The notes beneath the pieces are model-generated. The model made no database searches. It saw only the letters and a list, made by a program, of their open reading frames with translations, and was not told the origin of the DNA. 14,936 bases of DNA from Anaerolineae bacterium (GTDB lineage Bacteria; Chloroflexota; Anaerolineae; JAAYZQ01): positions 1-14,936 of the forward strand of contig JAFGOG010000237.1 in NCBI GenBank assembly GCA_016926595.1, given 5' to 3'. Below, piece after piece: positions 1 to 7,405 of this stretch (the first letter of the stretch is position 1; each line of letters begins with the position of its first letter). Position numbers and translations under genes: made by a program.

Positions 1-20
1 TGGCAGCGAACCTACTAACA

Positions 21-51
21 AAAAACCCGGTTTCTGTGAGAAACCGGGTTT
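21..51 (-). terminator. Rho-independent terminator of the glycosidase gene
   Basis: A perfect 13-bp inverted repeat (arms 23-35 and 39-51) closes a 3-nt loop. Read on the minus strand, the second arm runs into six consecutive T followed by GTTAG, the expected U-tract. It starts 18 nt beyond the stop codon of the minus-strand glycosidase, so it fits as that gene's terminator. The arm sequence, built on AAACCCGGTTTCT, is itself nearly palindromic and could belong to a dispersed repeat family; copy number cannot be judged from this window. Confidence 0.8.
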
Positions 52-68
52 CTGATTTCCTCTAGCCT

Positions 69-3059
69 CTACTTGGGCATGGCCGCCAGTGCATTGTAGG
101 TCTGCAACGGCTGCCGATCAGGACCCACAATGCCCCATTGGGAGCATTCGTTCCCGTTGGCCGTCACTTTAAAATTCAGATTCCACAGGAAAGCGACGCC
201 CACAAATCCCCACTGCTTCATCAGCTCATACGACTTGACCGTCCACTCGGCTTGCTCCTGCCGCGTATTGTCGGCGGCATAGCCATAGTTCGTATCGCCT
301 ATCCAGTCGGTTGCCCAGCCAAACTCTGTCGGCCAGATCTTTTTGTTGCCGTCGCCGTATTGGTTCATGATGTTGTGGTAGCCGTTGAGTGTGGCGTAAA
401 AGCTCCAGGAGTGGTGGAGCGTGTTGCATGGCCCACGGAAAGAGGATCCCTGCTGGGTGATAAAGTCGCAGGCTGCTTGTCCCCCTTTGACCCACGGCGC
501 GACGTTGTAGCCACTGGGGTGAGCCCCTACTGCGTCACAGTAGCTCTTCAGTCCGTTCTTGTACATCCCCTCCAGATAGGTATAGTCGTCCATGGCCCTG
601 GGCGGTGGGGCGCCTGTCGGCGTAAGCGCGCCGCTGACCACGATCATGCTCGGGCAGGCCTGCTTGATCCGGGTGTAGGCCGGCTTTAGCAGCTCCATGT
701 AACCTGCCGGGCTGATCGGCTTGTTGCCCCATTCGTAGTGCAGGTTCTGCTCATTCCAGACCTCGATGGCCTTCACACTCGACCCACAGTAGCGGGCAGC
801 CACCGCGCCTAAAAAGTTGGCAAAATCCTGGGGGTTGTTAGGCGGGCCTTCCACGCTGAGGTCCTGCCCGCCGCGCGACCAGGCGGGGGCTTTGACAATG
901 CTCATCATGATCTTGAGACTGCTCAGGCCGTTGACCCAGCTATCCATCTTGCCCCAGTCGATGTTGCCCGGGGAAGACTCGAAATCTTTCCACGGCGCCT
1001 GGAACTTGACCCAGCCAAAGCCCATCCCCTTGATGGCACCGCTGGCCCAGCCGAGGTTGTCGCCGGCGTCGATCTGGATGCCATAGCCAAAGCTGGTATT
1101 GACCCGGCTACCGCCGCCCGACGAGGGCGCGCTGGTCGGCTTGGGAGCCGCCGCCGCTGGAGCAGAAGTGGGCTTGGGCGTCGGGGTTGGAGTCGGAGTC
1201 GGCGTTTCGGTCGGGATCGGCGTCGGGGTGGGTGTGGGTGTCGGCGTAGGAGTCGGCAGTTCGACCAGGAGAGCGACCTGCTCACCGCCGCCGACCGTCT
1301 GGCCGTTGGGGGCCACGATTTGGGCGCTTAGCGCGTACTGACCAGGCTCCTCAGGGGCCGTCCAGGTATAGGCTTTCTGATCCAGGCCCTTGGTCTCTTC
1401 CTGAACCTGGCCGTCAGGCTTGGTCACCGTCCACAGCACGGCAAACTGGCTGCCGGCTGGCGCTTCAACGGTCTGCGCCACGGTCTGGTATTCGCGCACT
1501 AGCTCCCACACACGTGGATCGTTTCCCTCATCCCACAGGGCGCGCATGGCAACGCCGCCCAGGTTAAAGCGCCGCACCAGGGCCAGCTTGCGGCTCAAGC
1601 TGCTGGCGTCTTCCAGCCACACCGTTCGCTCTTCGCCGGTGGCATCATCACGATAGGTAAACCAGGAACTGCCCGTCGCCGGGTCGATCTGCACCCCCAG
1701 ATTCTCGAGCGTCAGGATAACCTGATCGCCAGGGATGATCGCGTCCTGGCCCTGTTGCACTGCCAACCTGCTCAGCTCGGCCAATGCGTCGCGGTAGGTG
1801 CGCTCGACGAGCGTCGTTCCCCGCTTTTCTACACTTCCCGCCGTAAAGACAGGCTGAAGCTTGGAGCGCTCGACCTCGCCCACGGCCCAACCCAGAAGCC
1901 CTTCCATTTGTCCGCCTGTGGCATAGGCGGCTGGATCCTGGCTGGCCGGGAACTTGATCCGGTCGGCAGCCTGGCCCAGCACTGCCCAATCGTAGGCGCC
2001 TGTCTCCCAACGATCCACGGCGATCTGGATCGGCTGCTCGACGTGGACGCTGAGCTCCTTACCGCTGGCGTGAAGCTGCTCTGCCAGCCGAGTTACGAAC
2101 GACGTATACTCAGGCTTGAGATCTGGATTGATGCCCCGGTAATCGAGGTCGATGCCTGCATACATCTCCCGCACCACCAGGTCGACGATTGCCGCCATAT
2201 GGGCGTCTTGCGACTCGGGGATGGCCAGCATGTTGTCCAGCCAGTCGTTGCGCACCACGCCGTCTTCAGTCCAGTTGCGCAGCGTGGGCACTATCCGATA
2301 TGACTCGCCTCCTGCAAGAGCCGGCAGGGTCGGCAGTGTCCCTTCGATGCTGTTGTCGCCGCCCAAGGTATACCCCACCGGATTTAGCTCGGCCAGGGCC
2401 TGTGACCCCTCTTCGGGCAGCGATACATAGTCTGGCAACTCAGCGCTGACTTGGGACGCCTGACCGGCGTCCTGGAACACTACCACCGCTCTCGGGACAT
2501 AGTCAAGGCGCGCTTCGATCACGTCGTCCTCGACGATGACGTGACCGGGCACAAACTGCCACCTCTCACCGGTCCAGTCGTAGAGCGACAGCAGATCGTA
2601 AGGTTCTGCATTGTTGGGGACCGGCACGGTGAGGGTCACGTCGGTGGGCGGTTCGCCCTTGATGCTAATCTTGTACACCGGGCTCTTGGGCCGCAGATTG
2701 GTCGGCAGCGCTTTGGCTGCTGCGGCCAGGTCTTTGCCGGCGGAACCGTCCATGAAGCTTGCCATGGGCACCGATTCCTCTTTGATCTTGACATTCTCCT
2801 GCAAACCAGCCGGCGACAGCGTCACCTGCATGCCATCTGGATCCACCACCGAGCCGCCGTCGTCCCGGTCAATCGCCTTATAGCCCGCGTCTAGGATGCG
2901 TTCCTGAGCCGACACCGGGGGCAAAAGCAAGGCCAGAACCAAAAGGACCACGATCAGCAGGTTAAAGACCAGCCCCGTCATCCTGCCTTCGAGCAATCCG
3001 CTCAGTCCTTTAAGTATGGGGTCAGGCTTCTGCTCCATTATCTTCTTTTTCCTTTCCAT
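69..3059 (-). CDS. Secreted two-module glycoside hydrolase: GH18-like domain, Thr-Pro linker, clan-A (GH39/GH5-like) domain
   Basis: This 996-residue exported enzyme probably acts on extracellular polysaccharide. Residues 1-27 are basic and 30-48 form one hydrophobic helix ending PPVSAQ, which may be a cleaved signal or an anchor. Residues about 60-200 look like a beta-sandwich resembling ZU5. Residues about 255-535 resemble the YaaH-type GH18 fold, with GIDLDYRG at 302-309 and a late [15 protein letters not shown] segment. There the usual catalytic Glu is Arg308 and the first Asp of DxxDxDxE is Ala301, so this module may only bind glycan. After a Thr-Pro linker (about 600-632), residues about 655-996 form a TIM-barrel glycosidase. 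Its putative acid/base is Glu770 in WNEQN and its nucleophile Glu912 in PTEFGW, 142 residues apart as in clan A. The substrate is unknown. Translation could instead start at Met8 (3038), which has AAAGGA upstream. It appears monocistronic. Confidence 0.85.
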   Translation of the reverse strand: MERKKKIMEQKPDPILKGLSGLLEGRMTGLVFNLLIVVLLVLALLLPPVSAQERILDAGYKAIDRDDGGSVVDPDGMQVTLSPAGLQENVKIKEESVPMASFMDGSAGKDLAAAAKALPTNLRPKSPVYKISIKGEPPTDVTLTVPVPNNAEPYDLLSLYDWTGERWQFVPGHVIVEDDVIEARLDYVPRAVVVFQDAGQASQVSAELPDYVSLPEEGSQALAELNPVGYTLGGDNSIEGTLPTLPALAGGESYRIVPTLRNWTEDGVVRNDWLDNMLAIPESQDAHMAAIVDLVVREMYAGIDLDYRGINPDLKPEYTSFVTRLAEQLHASGKELSVHVEQPIQIAVDRWETGAYDWAVLGQAADRIKFPASQDPAAYATGGQMEGLLGWAVGEVERSKLQPVFTAGSVEKRGTTLVERTYRDALAELSRLAVQQGQDAIIPGDQVILTLENLGVQIDPATGSSWFTYRDDATGEERTVWLEDASSLSRKLALVRRFNLGGVAMRALWDEGNDPRVWELVREYQTVAQTVEAPAGSQFAVLWTVTKPDGQVQEETKGLDQKAYTWTAPEEPGQYALSAQIVAPNGQTVGGGEQVALLVELPTPTPTPTPTPTPIPTETPTPTPTPTPKPTSAPAAAAPKPTSAPSSGGGSRVNTSFGYGIQIDAGDNLGWASGAIKGMGFGWVKFQAPWKDFESSPGNIDWGKMDSWVNGLSSLKIMMSIVKAPAWSRGGQDLSVEGPPNNPQDFANFLGAVAARYCGSSVKAIEVWNEQNLHYEWGNKPISPAGYMELLKPAYTRIKQACPSMIVVSGALTPTGAPPPRAMDDYTYLEGMYKNGLKSYCDAVGAHPSGYNVAPWVKGGQAACDFITQQGSSFRGPCNTLHHSWSFYATLNGYHNIMNQYGDGNKKIWPTEFGWATDWIGDTNYGYAADNTRQEQAEWTVKSYELMKQWGFVGVAFLWNLNFKVTANGNECSQWGIVGPDRQPLQTYNALAAMPK
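1162..1257 (-). repeat. Low-complexity Thr-Pro linker repeat inside the glycosidase gene
   Basis: On the minus strand, degenerate ACN-CCN codon pairs encode alternating Thr-Pro residues, interrupted by IPTE and followed by KPTSAP and AAAAP units. This gives a stiff extracellular spacer between the GH18-like and clan-A modules. The third positions vary, so the peptide rather than a slippage-prone DNA tract is being kept. The stretch reads open in several frames, which produces spurious Gly-Val-rich shadow frames on the plus strand. Confidence 0.8.
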
Positions 3060-3101
3060 TCCCTAGATTGTAATCCAAGAGCTAACACACTGCGCTAGAC
3101 A

Positions 3102-3130
3102 AGAATACCCCAAAAGCCAGGCCTGCACAA
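3102..3130 (-). promoter_or_regulatory. Candidate sigma70 promoter of the glycosidase gene
   Basis: The minus strand has TTGTGC (3130-3125), a 17-bp spacer and TATTCT (3107-3102), about 40 nt upstream of the start codon at 3059. Three of six -35 bases and four of six -10 bases match consensus, so this is a moderate match chosen mainly for spacing and position. Confidence 0.4.
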
Positions 3131-3290
3131 ATCAGGCTCAGCCCGGGGTATAGTCTCAGATTATGCAGCCGATATCGCCATGCAACTACCATGTCCTGCT
3201 TGGGCAAGCACGGCGGGCATTCTAGCATAAACCCACTGATTTGGCAAATCCGAACTTAGAAGAAACATGACCACTGGTACCAAAGGGGGA

Positions 3291-3320
3291 TTGACAAAAA
3301 GGCGGACAGGCGTATATAAT
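3291..3320 (+). promoter_or_regulatory. Near-consensus sigma70 promoter of the metallo-hydrolase gene
   Basis: A perfect TTGACA (3291-3296) and a perfect TATAAT (3315-3320) are separated by 18 bp. Transcription should begin near 3327, giving a leader of roughly 50 nt to the ATG at 3380 or roughly 100 nt to the alternative TTG at 3425. Such a complete match suggests strong housekeeping expression unless a repressor acts here. Confidence 0.8.
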
Positions 3321-3379
3321 AGCTCAGCTTTCGGGCAGAGGCGGCGCCTGACAATTACAAGCCCGGCTCTATTCATCAC

Positions 3380-4216
3380 ATGGTGTGTCGCCGTCCGGGC
3401 GAGGCGCCTGGAAAGAGAAACCTGTTGGCTCAAGTTCACTACATCGGCCACGCGACCGTCTTGATCGACATCGGCCATATTCGCGTCCTGACCGATCCCA
3501 TTTTGCGGGACCGGCTCCTCTTCTTGCAGCGCCACGGGCCCAATCCGGCGCCGGACCTGCTGGAAGAACGCCCACCCGACCTGGTGATCCTGTCCCATCT
3601 ACACTACGATCACACCGATCTGCCCTCTCTGCGAGGATTGCGACATGCGACGCCTCTAATCGCCCCACGGGGCGCGGGCAGGTACTTGCGGCGCCATACC
3701 GGATTGGAGATATACGAAATCGCTGCCGGTGAAACGGTGCGAGTTGCCGATGTCGAGATCACCGCGCTACCTGCCGAGCATGGCTGGGCAATGTCGGTTC
3801 TGCGGCCTATGACGACCTGTCTGAGCTACACCCTGTGCAACCATCTGTCGGTCTACTTTGCTGGCGATACGGACCTTTTTGAGGGGATGAGCGATATAGG
3901 CGCGCAGCACGACCTGGATCTGGCCCTCTTGCCGGTGTGGGGCTTTGGACCTCGTGTGGGCGGCGGCCACCTGACTCCCCTCACCGCAGCTCGCGCCTTG
4001 ACCATGCTCCGCCCTCGCGTTGCTGTGCCGATCCACTGGGGCGCGCTGCGCTATGCCGGCCCCCATGCACTGTGGCAGACGGTCGATTGCATGCACTCTC
4101 CCCCCTATGCCTTCGCCGAACATGCCGCCTGCCTGGCTCCAAACACGGAGGTACGAGTCGTACAGCCAGGCCATTCGACGGCGATCATGGCAGCAAACAA
4201 AGACTCGCTGTCCTGA
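3380..4216 (+). CDS. Metallo-beta-lactamase-fold metal-dependent hydrolase (UlaG / NAPE-PLD-like superfamily)
   Basis: This is a cytoplasmic hydrolase of the metallo-beta-lactamase fold, 278 residues from the ATG at 3380. The dinuclear metal site is visible: H73-x-H75-x-D77-H78 in SHLHYDHTD, then H134 in PAEHGW, D163 in AGDTD and H219 in PIHWG. Its N-terminal VHYIGHATVLI strand and TDPIL segment are typical of the branch containing UlaG (ascorbate-6-phosphate lactonase) and NAPE-hydrolysing phospholipase D. The fold covers many reactions, so the substrate is not assignable. The ATG has no Shine-Dalgarno sequence. TTG at 3425 has GGAAAGAG seven bases upstream and gives a 263-residue protein starting LAQVHYIG, closer to the family N-terminus, so the real start may be 3425. 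The gene is monocistronic, with its own strong promoter, and convergent with the protease gene. Confidence 0.85.
   Translation: MVCRRPGEAPGKRNLLAQVHYIGHATVLIDIGHIRVLTDPILRDRLLFLQRHGPNPAPDLLEERPPDLVILSHLHYDHTDLPSLRGLRHATPLIAPRGAGRYLRRHTGLEIYEIAAGETVRVADVEITALPAEHGWAMSVLRPMTTCLSYTLCNHLSVYFAGDTDLFEGMSDIGAQHDLDLALLPVWGFGPRVGGGHLTPLTAARALTMLRPRVAVPIHWGALRYAGPHALWQTVDCMHSPPYAFAEHAACLAPNTEVRVVQPGHSTAIMAANKDSLS
3410..3427 (+). promoter_or_regulatory. Ribosome binding site favouring an internal TTG start
   Basis: GGAAAGAG at 3410-3417 lies seven bases before TTG at 3425-3427, codon 16 of the frame starting at 3380. The upstream ATG has no purine-rich element. The protein homologous to the family begins almost exactly at this TTG. 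Together these points favour 3425 as the true start, though an ATG start cannot be excluded. Confidence 0.5.
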
Positions 4217-4232
4217 GTAGTCGCGACAAGTA

Positions 4233-4273
4233 AAGGGCTCCGGCTCCCCCAAGTTGAGGGATCCGGAGCCCTT
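4233..4273. terminator. Shared hairpin terminator between convergent genes
   Basis: An 11-bp perfect inverted repeat (4233-4243 with 4263-4273, arms AAGGGCTCCGG / CCGGAGCCCTT) extends inwards by four more pairs after one mismatch. It lies between the stop of the plus-strand hydrolase (4216) and the stop of the minus-strand protease (4307). T-richness after the stem is modest on both sides (CTTTACTTG on the minus strand, CCCTTGATCT on the plus strand). It probably works in both directions, but neither U-tract is strong. Confidence 0.7.
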
Positions 4274-4306
4274 GATCTGCCCCGATCGTTGTCGAGACGG
4301 CCCAGC

Positions 4307-7030
4307 TTAACGGGTCACAGTTATCGTCGTGTAGGTCTCGTAGCTGTTGCCGTCTAGATCTTTGACGATAAAGCCGACCGTGTATTGGCCTGGAGCTGCA
4401 TTCAGCTCTTTCCACGTAAACGGCTGGCTGCCGAAGGTCAGGGTGCCTCCCTCCTGAGAGGCCATTGTGGCAGCCCCACCGCTCGGATCTAGGTCCATCC
4501 ACTTGTCCAGGACGGTGAAGGTGTCCCCTATGCTCGGAGTGATCTCGCGCGGCGAACCTGTCTCGCCCGTGCTGGTAAATCCGAACACCTGCTGCAGCGC
4601 CCCGTTACTAAAGTACAACTGGGCGTAGCGCGATCCGCTGCCGTCGGAGAAGGTGTAAATGCCGTCCACCGTATATATGGCTTCCTCAGCCGAGGCCCCA
4701 AAGCTCTGCGGCATGAGGACTGCGTTGACCGACGTGGTGCCGTCGTTGATAGCGAACATCAGGGGCTCCCACTCGAACTCCATAGTGAATGCTCCCTCAC
4801 CCCAGTCGGGGTAGTACACCCCATCGATCTCTCGGGTGTCGCCGCTTTCTAGATAGTCCATGTCGGCCACATAAATCGAATTTGCCTGCTGATCCAAAAA
4901 ACCGGCAAACAGATAGACATAGCCGACGTTCTCACCGCTGATGTCGGTGCTCAACAGCACCGGCTGGCCCGGCGCTGCCACATTACCGGAGGCGGTGATC
5001 GACGATACCTGGATCCCCCCGGCCCCCGGCCCTCGGACCGGCACCGATGCGTCGGGCACGACGATTTCACGGGTCTCTGGCTGGAAGGTACGGCCTGTAT
5101 AGTGATAGGCCAGGAAATCGTCCCACGACGAGTTTTGGGCAAAGCGTTGCGCCACCGGTGTGTAGGATCGCGGCCCGGTCATGGCCGACTGGTAAAGCTG
5201 CGAGTTGGGGAAATAGACTGAGACGCCGGTGGCACCGGGTTTCCCCCGCCCATGCTTTTCGGCGATCACTGCCTGGCCCAAGGCGGCCAACACGCGGTCG
5301 GCGGCCTGATCCACGTCCACATTGGTGCTATTATCCCTTAACAACCCGGTCAGGTTGCCCAGGTCGAGGTATGACGGCGGCACGTTGCTGCCAAAGACGC
5401 TGGTGAATGACTGGACGTAGGACCGCGCCTGGGCTACACCCCGCTGGTTGAGCTGGGTCATGGCGTACGCCAGTTGGTCAGTGGCGGCCATCAGCTCCGG
5501 CAGTTTTTGCAGGTCAACGGCCGTCAATGTGCTGTTTTGGCCCATTTGCTGCACCAATTGCTGCGCCGACACCTGGCTGTAGCCGCCAAAGAGGCCGCCT
5601 GACCCTTTCCCCACAAACTCTGCCCGGGCCTGTTCGTCGATAATCCGCAGGTCCTCTTCGATGTAGCTCTTGACGATCAGTCGGGCCAGCTCGCCGCCAT
5701 TCATGTCCGGATTGTCGTTCAGCGCCCCAAGGAATGAGGTGTACGCCCAGCCCACCGAGGGCTCGGTCTCCTGCGACATCACGGCGTAACGGGCATGGGG
5801 CTCCAGGGCGCTCAACACCTCCAGGTGACCCATCAGGCAGGCGTCCATGCCGATCATCTCGAACTTGTCCAGGCCGACCTGGGCGCGGATGTCGCTCAGG
5901 GCCTGGTCCAGTTCCATCAAGAACAGCTCGTCGCCCGTGGCCGATGATAGCGGGATGCTGCGGTCGGCTTGGGCGCCGCCCGGACCAGGATCGCCGTCGC
6001 TCCAGCCGCCCGGCCAGCCCATGCCGTGATCTGAGAGGATCAACACATGCTTGTCGGCCGGATAGGACCTGATGGCCCATGTCACAAAGTCAACCAGCGT
6101 ATCGCCGTCGGACATGTTGACTTCGCCGAGGTCCGCCAGTTGTTGCGAGCGTACCCGGGTCAGGTCATTGTCCTGGGTCACAAAGAAACGCTTGGTCGAG
6201 GTCCAGTTACCGTCGTCTGAAAACCCACCTCGATAGCGGTCCATCTGGGCCACGATCTGCACCCGGTCGGTGGAACCCGCTCGCTCAGCCTCGTTCAGGT
6301 CGATGTAGATGTCCTGCTCCAGGATCTTGTCGTCGGCGTCCTGGTACAGCATCACCAGCCATTTCTGATCTCCCGGAGACGCGGGCGGCTGAACGACGGC
6401 CTGGGTTGGCGCCGGTGTCCTGGTAGGCCTGGGGGGCGCTGCTGTGCTGGTGGGTTGGGTCACTTTTGGCGTCTTGGTCGCTCTGATCACGATCGCCGTG
6501 GGTTGTACCGGCACAAGGGGGGGCAATTCTGTCGCGAACACTTGGGACAGGTCGGCTGTTTCCTGTTGGTATTCGACATACCCACTGTCTGTTCCCTGGT
6601 CGCCCCCCTGCATGAACATAAAGAGCGCGATGCAGATACATGCCACAACCGCTACACCGGCTATGATCATCATCATCTGTGGACTGAGTTTGCCGATGGG
6701 AAGCTGCGGCAGTTGTCCACCCGAATACGACGTGGGCTTTTGATAGGTTCCCCCACCACCGGTGCTATAGCCGGTTCCCTTGGGTCCCTCGCCGGCGCTT
6801 GGTCTCTCCCGTTGCGGCGCCTGGGCAGTCTCACGCTCACTGGGCTCCGATGATCCGCTGGGCCGGCGTCGCCCAGCCCGTATCGTCCTCTTTGGTTCGC
6901 CGCCCGAGCCTCCAGACATCGCATGCCAGCCCTGCCGTCTATCTCGGGATGAGGAGTCAGCGCCGGACACGGCCACGAATGCTGGTACCAGCCCTGGCAA
7001 GATCGCATCGAATAGTCGCCTGTTTTTCAT
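4307..7030 (-). CDS. Membrane-anchored clostripain-family (peptidase C11) cysteine protease
   Basis: This is a predicted C11 protease, 907 residues from the ATG at 7030 (numbers here count from an in-frame ATG at 7042). Residues 1-120 are polar, Arg/Gly/Ser-rich and apparently disordered. Residues 123-144 form one membrane helix, followed by a Thr/Pro/Arg linker to about 222. The peptidase domain starts at about KWLVMLYQDAD (225). The catalytic dyad is His339 in SDHGMGW and Cys402 in GMDACLMG, spaced as in clostripain, which cleaves after Arg. The basic N-terminus suggests a cytoplasmic tail with the catalytic part outside. The C-terminal 260 residues or so look like two beta-sandwich domains of unknown role. 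C11 enzymes often self-process at basic sites, and I cannot place one here. A later start at Met42 (6919) would remove a weakly hydrophobic N-terminal stretch but lacks a ribosome site. It has its own promoter. Confidence 0.85.
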   Translation of the reverse strand: MKNRRLFDAILPGLVPAFVAVSGADSSSRDRRQGWHAMSGGSGGEPKRTIRAGRRRPSGSSEPSERETAQAPQRERPSAGEGPKGTGYSTGGGGTYQKPTSYSGGQLPQLPIGKLSPQMMMIIAGVAVVACICIALFMFMQGGDQGTDSGYVEYQQETADLSQVFATELPPLVPVQPTAIVIRATKTPKVTQPTSTAAPPRPTRTPAPTQAVVQPPASPGDQKWLVMLYQDADDKILEQDIYIDLNEAERAGSTDRVQIVAQMDRYRGGFSDDGNWTSTKRFFVTQDNDLTRVRSQQLADLGEVNMSDGDTLVDFVTWAIRSYPADKHVLILSDHGMGWPGGWSDGDPGPGGAQADRSIPLSSATGDELFLMELDQALSDIRAQVGLDKFEMIGMDACLMGHLEVLSALEPHARYAVMSQETEPSVGWAYTSFLGALNDNPDMNGGELARLIVKSYIEEDLRIIDEQARAEFVGKGSGGLFGGYSQVSAQQLVQQMGQNSTLTAVDLQKLPELMAATDQLAYAMTQLNQRGVAQARSYVQSFTSVFGSNVPPSYLDLGNLTGLLRDNSTNVDVDQAADRVLAALGQAVIAEKHGRGKPGATGVSVYFPNSQLYQSAMTGPRSYTPVAQRFAQNSSWDDFLAYHYTGRTFQPETREIVVPDASVPVRGPGAGGIQVSSITASGNVAAPGQPVLLSTDISGENVGYVYLFAGFLDQQANSIYVADMDYLESGDTREIDGVYYPDWGEGAFTMEFEWEPLMFAINDGTTSVNAVLMPQSFGASAEEAIYTVDGIYTFSDGSGSRYAQLYFSNGALQQVFGFTSTGETGSPREITPSIGDTFTVLDKWMDLDPSGGAATMASQEGGTLTFGSQPFTWKELNAAPGQYTVGFIVKDLDGNSYETYTTITVTR

Positions 7031-7040
7031 CGCACCTCCC
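7028..7040 (-). promoter_or_regulatory. Ribosome binding site fixing the protease start
   Basis: On the minus strand GGGAGGT (7040-7034) precedes ATG at 7030-7028 by three bases. It overlaps the upstream in-frame ATG at 7042, which therefore cannot be the start served by this site. This supports 7030 as the initiation codon (protein beginning MKNRRLF), although the spacing is on the short side. Confidence 0.65.
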
Positions 7041-7092
7041 ATCCGATCACAGATCTCTGTGAAGGGTTATTATGCATCGCAGGTCTAGAGTG

Positions 7093-7121
7093 ATTATAGA
7101 GCCGAAACCCCGACAAGTCAA
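7093..7121 (-). promoter_or_regulatory. Near-consensus sigma70 promoter of the protease gene
   Basis: The minus strand shows TTGACT (7121-7116), a 17-bp spacer and a perfect TATAAT (7098-7093). Eleven of twelve consensus bases match with ideal spacing. Transcription should start near 7086, leaving a leader of about 55 nt to the ATG at 7030. Confidence 0.85.
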
Positions 7122-7161
7122 GTTGCTGCATACGAGCCGAGAGCGGTGTACAGGCGACGAT

Positions 7162-7197
7162 CCACCAACCACGTTTGCGTTTTGCGATGGCTGGTGG
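7162..7197. repeat. Imperfect inverted repeat overlapping the rightward promoter
   Basis: The arms are CCACCA-A-CCA (7162-7171) and TGG-C-TGGTGG (7188-7197), with one mismatch and a 16-nt loop containing two TTTGCG copies. The repeat covers the -35 and spacer of the candidate nucleotidase promoter and lies about 40 bp upstream of the divergent protease -35. It could be a regulator-binding dyad; nothing else in the sequence identifies the regulator. Confidence 0.45.
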
Positions 7198-7203
7198 TAT
7201 ACT
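7175..7203 (+). promoter_or_regulatory. Candidate sigma70 promoter of the double-nucleotidase gene
   Basis: TTGCGT (7175-7180), a 17-bp spacer and TATACT (7198-7203, five of six matches). The -35 is weak (three of six), as expected of a regulated or activator-dependent promoter. It would start RNA near 7210, leaving a leader of about 190 nt. Confidence 0.45.
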
Positions 7204-7387
7204 CTTTCTGCCATAGAGCTATTCTTCACCACGGGTAGAAAGAGCTATCGACAACGAGCCAGCACGCATTACTAGATCTTCTTCAATGGGCAGAGCCGCG
7301 TAGATCAGTTCTGCAAAGGAGGTGCCTATAGCAAGAACTCGAGGACGATCGGTTTTGGTTGGGCACGACAATTTAAGCATGACACAT

Positions 7388-7405
7388 AGGAAGGAGAAAC
7401 AAATG
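7388..7405 (+). promoter_or_regulatory. Ribosome binding site deciding the nucleotidase start
   Basis: AGGAAGGAG (7388-7396) lies six bases before ATG at 7403-7405. The protein from this ATG opens directly with a signal peptide, whereas the 27 extra codons back to GTG at 7322 are polar and would bury it. This makes 7403 the clear start. Confidence 0.85.

Larger units (their letters stand above)
3060..3379. other. Divergent intergenic region between glycosidase and metallo-hydrolase genes
   Basis: About 320 bases carry no convincing gene. The left end holds a candidate minus-strand promoter (3102-3130) and the right end a near-consensus plus-strand promoter (3291-3320). Between them I see only a short inverted repeat, TGCTTGGGCAAGCA at 3197-3210, which could be an operator or chance. 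No riboswitch or RNA gene was recognised. Confidence 0.6.
7043..7402. other. Divergent regulatory region between protease and double-nucleotidase genes
   Basis: About 360 bases without a supported gene. It holds the protease promoter (7093-7121), an imperfect hairpin (7162-7197), a candidate rightward promoter (7175-7203), two direct AGAGCTAT copies (7215-7222 and 7241-7248) and a roughly 190-nt leader for the nucleotidase. The leader includes an orphan AAAGGAGG (7315-7322) and ends in the real ribosome site. The nucleotidase frame stays open back to a GTG at 7322, but that upstream part lacks family character. Confidence 0.6.

Noticed and set aside
1162..1257. Possible minisatellite or phase-variable tract in the linker.
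   Set aside because: The codons vary between repeats and there is no perfect unit array, so slippage-driven variation is unlikely; this is an ordinary Thr-Pro linker.
1755..2303. 182-codon plus-strand frame within the glycosidase gene.
   Set aside because: Complement of a well-supported GH18-like coding region; no motif and no ribosome site.
3380..4216. Naming the metallo-hydrolase UlaG (ascorbate-6-phosphate lactonase).
   Set aside because: Only the fold and metal ligands are shared. There are no ascorbate-utilisation genes nearby, and the superfamily includes many different activities.
7145..7230. Minus-strand stretch resembling a tRNA (TAGCTCTATGGCAGA and GGTTGGTGGATCG segments; its translation contains NVVGGSSP).
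   Set aside because: The acceptor stem pairs at only five of seven positions, the T-stem does not close, no anticodon arm forms, and the length needs a large variable loop. The protease -35 is nearby and the segment is better explained as regulatory DNA.
7204..7402. Riboswitch in the nucleotidase leader.
   Set aside because: I compared it by eye with the c-di-GMP (GEMM) consensus and looked for other known aptamer cores and found none; only weak local repeats and ribosome-site sequences are present.
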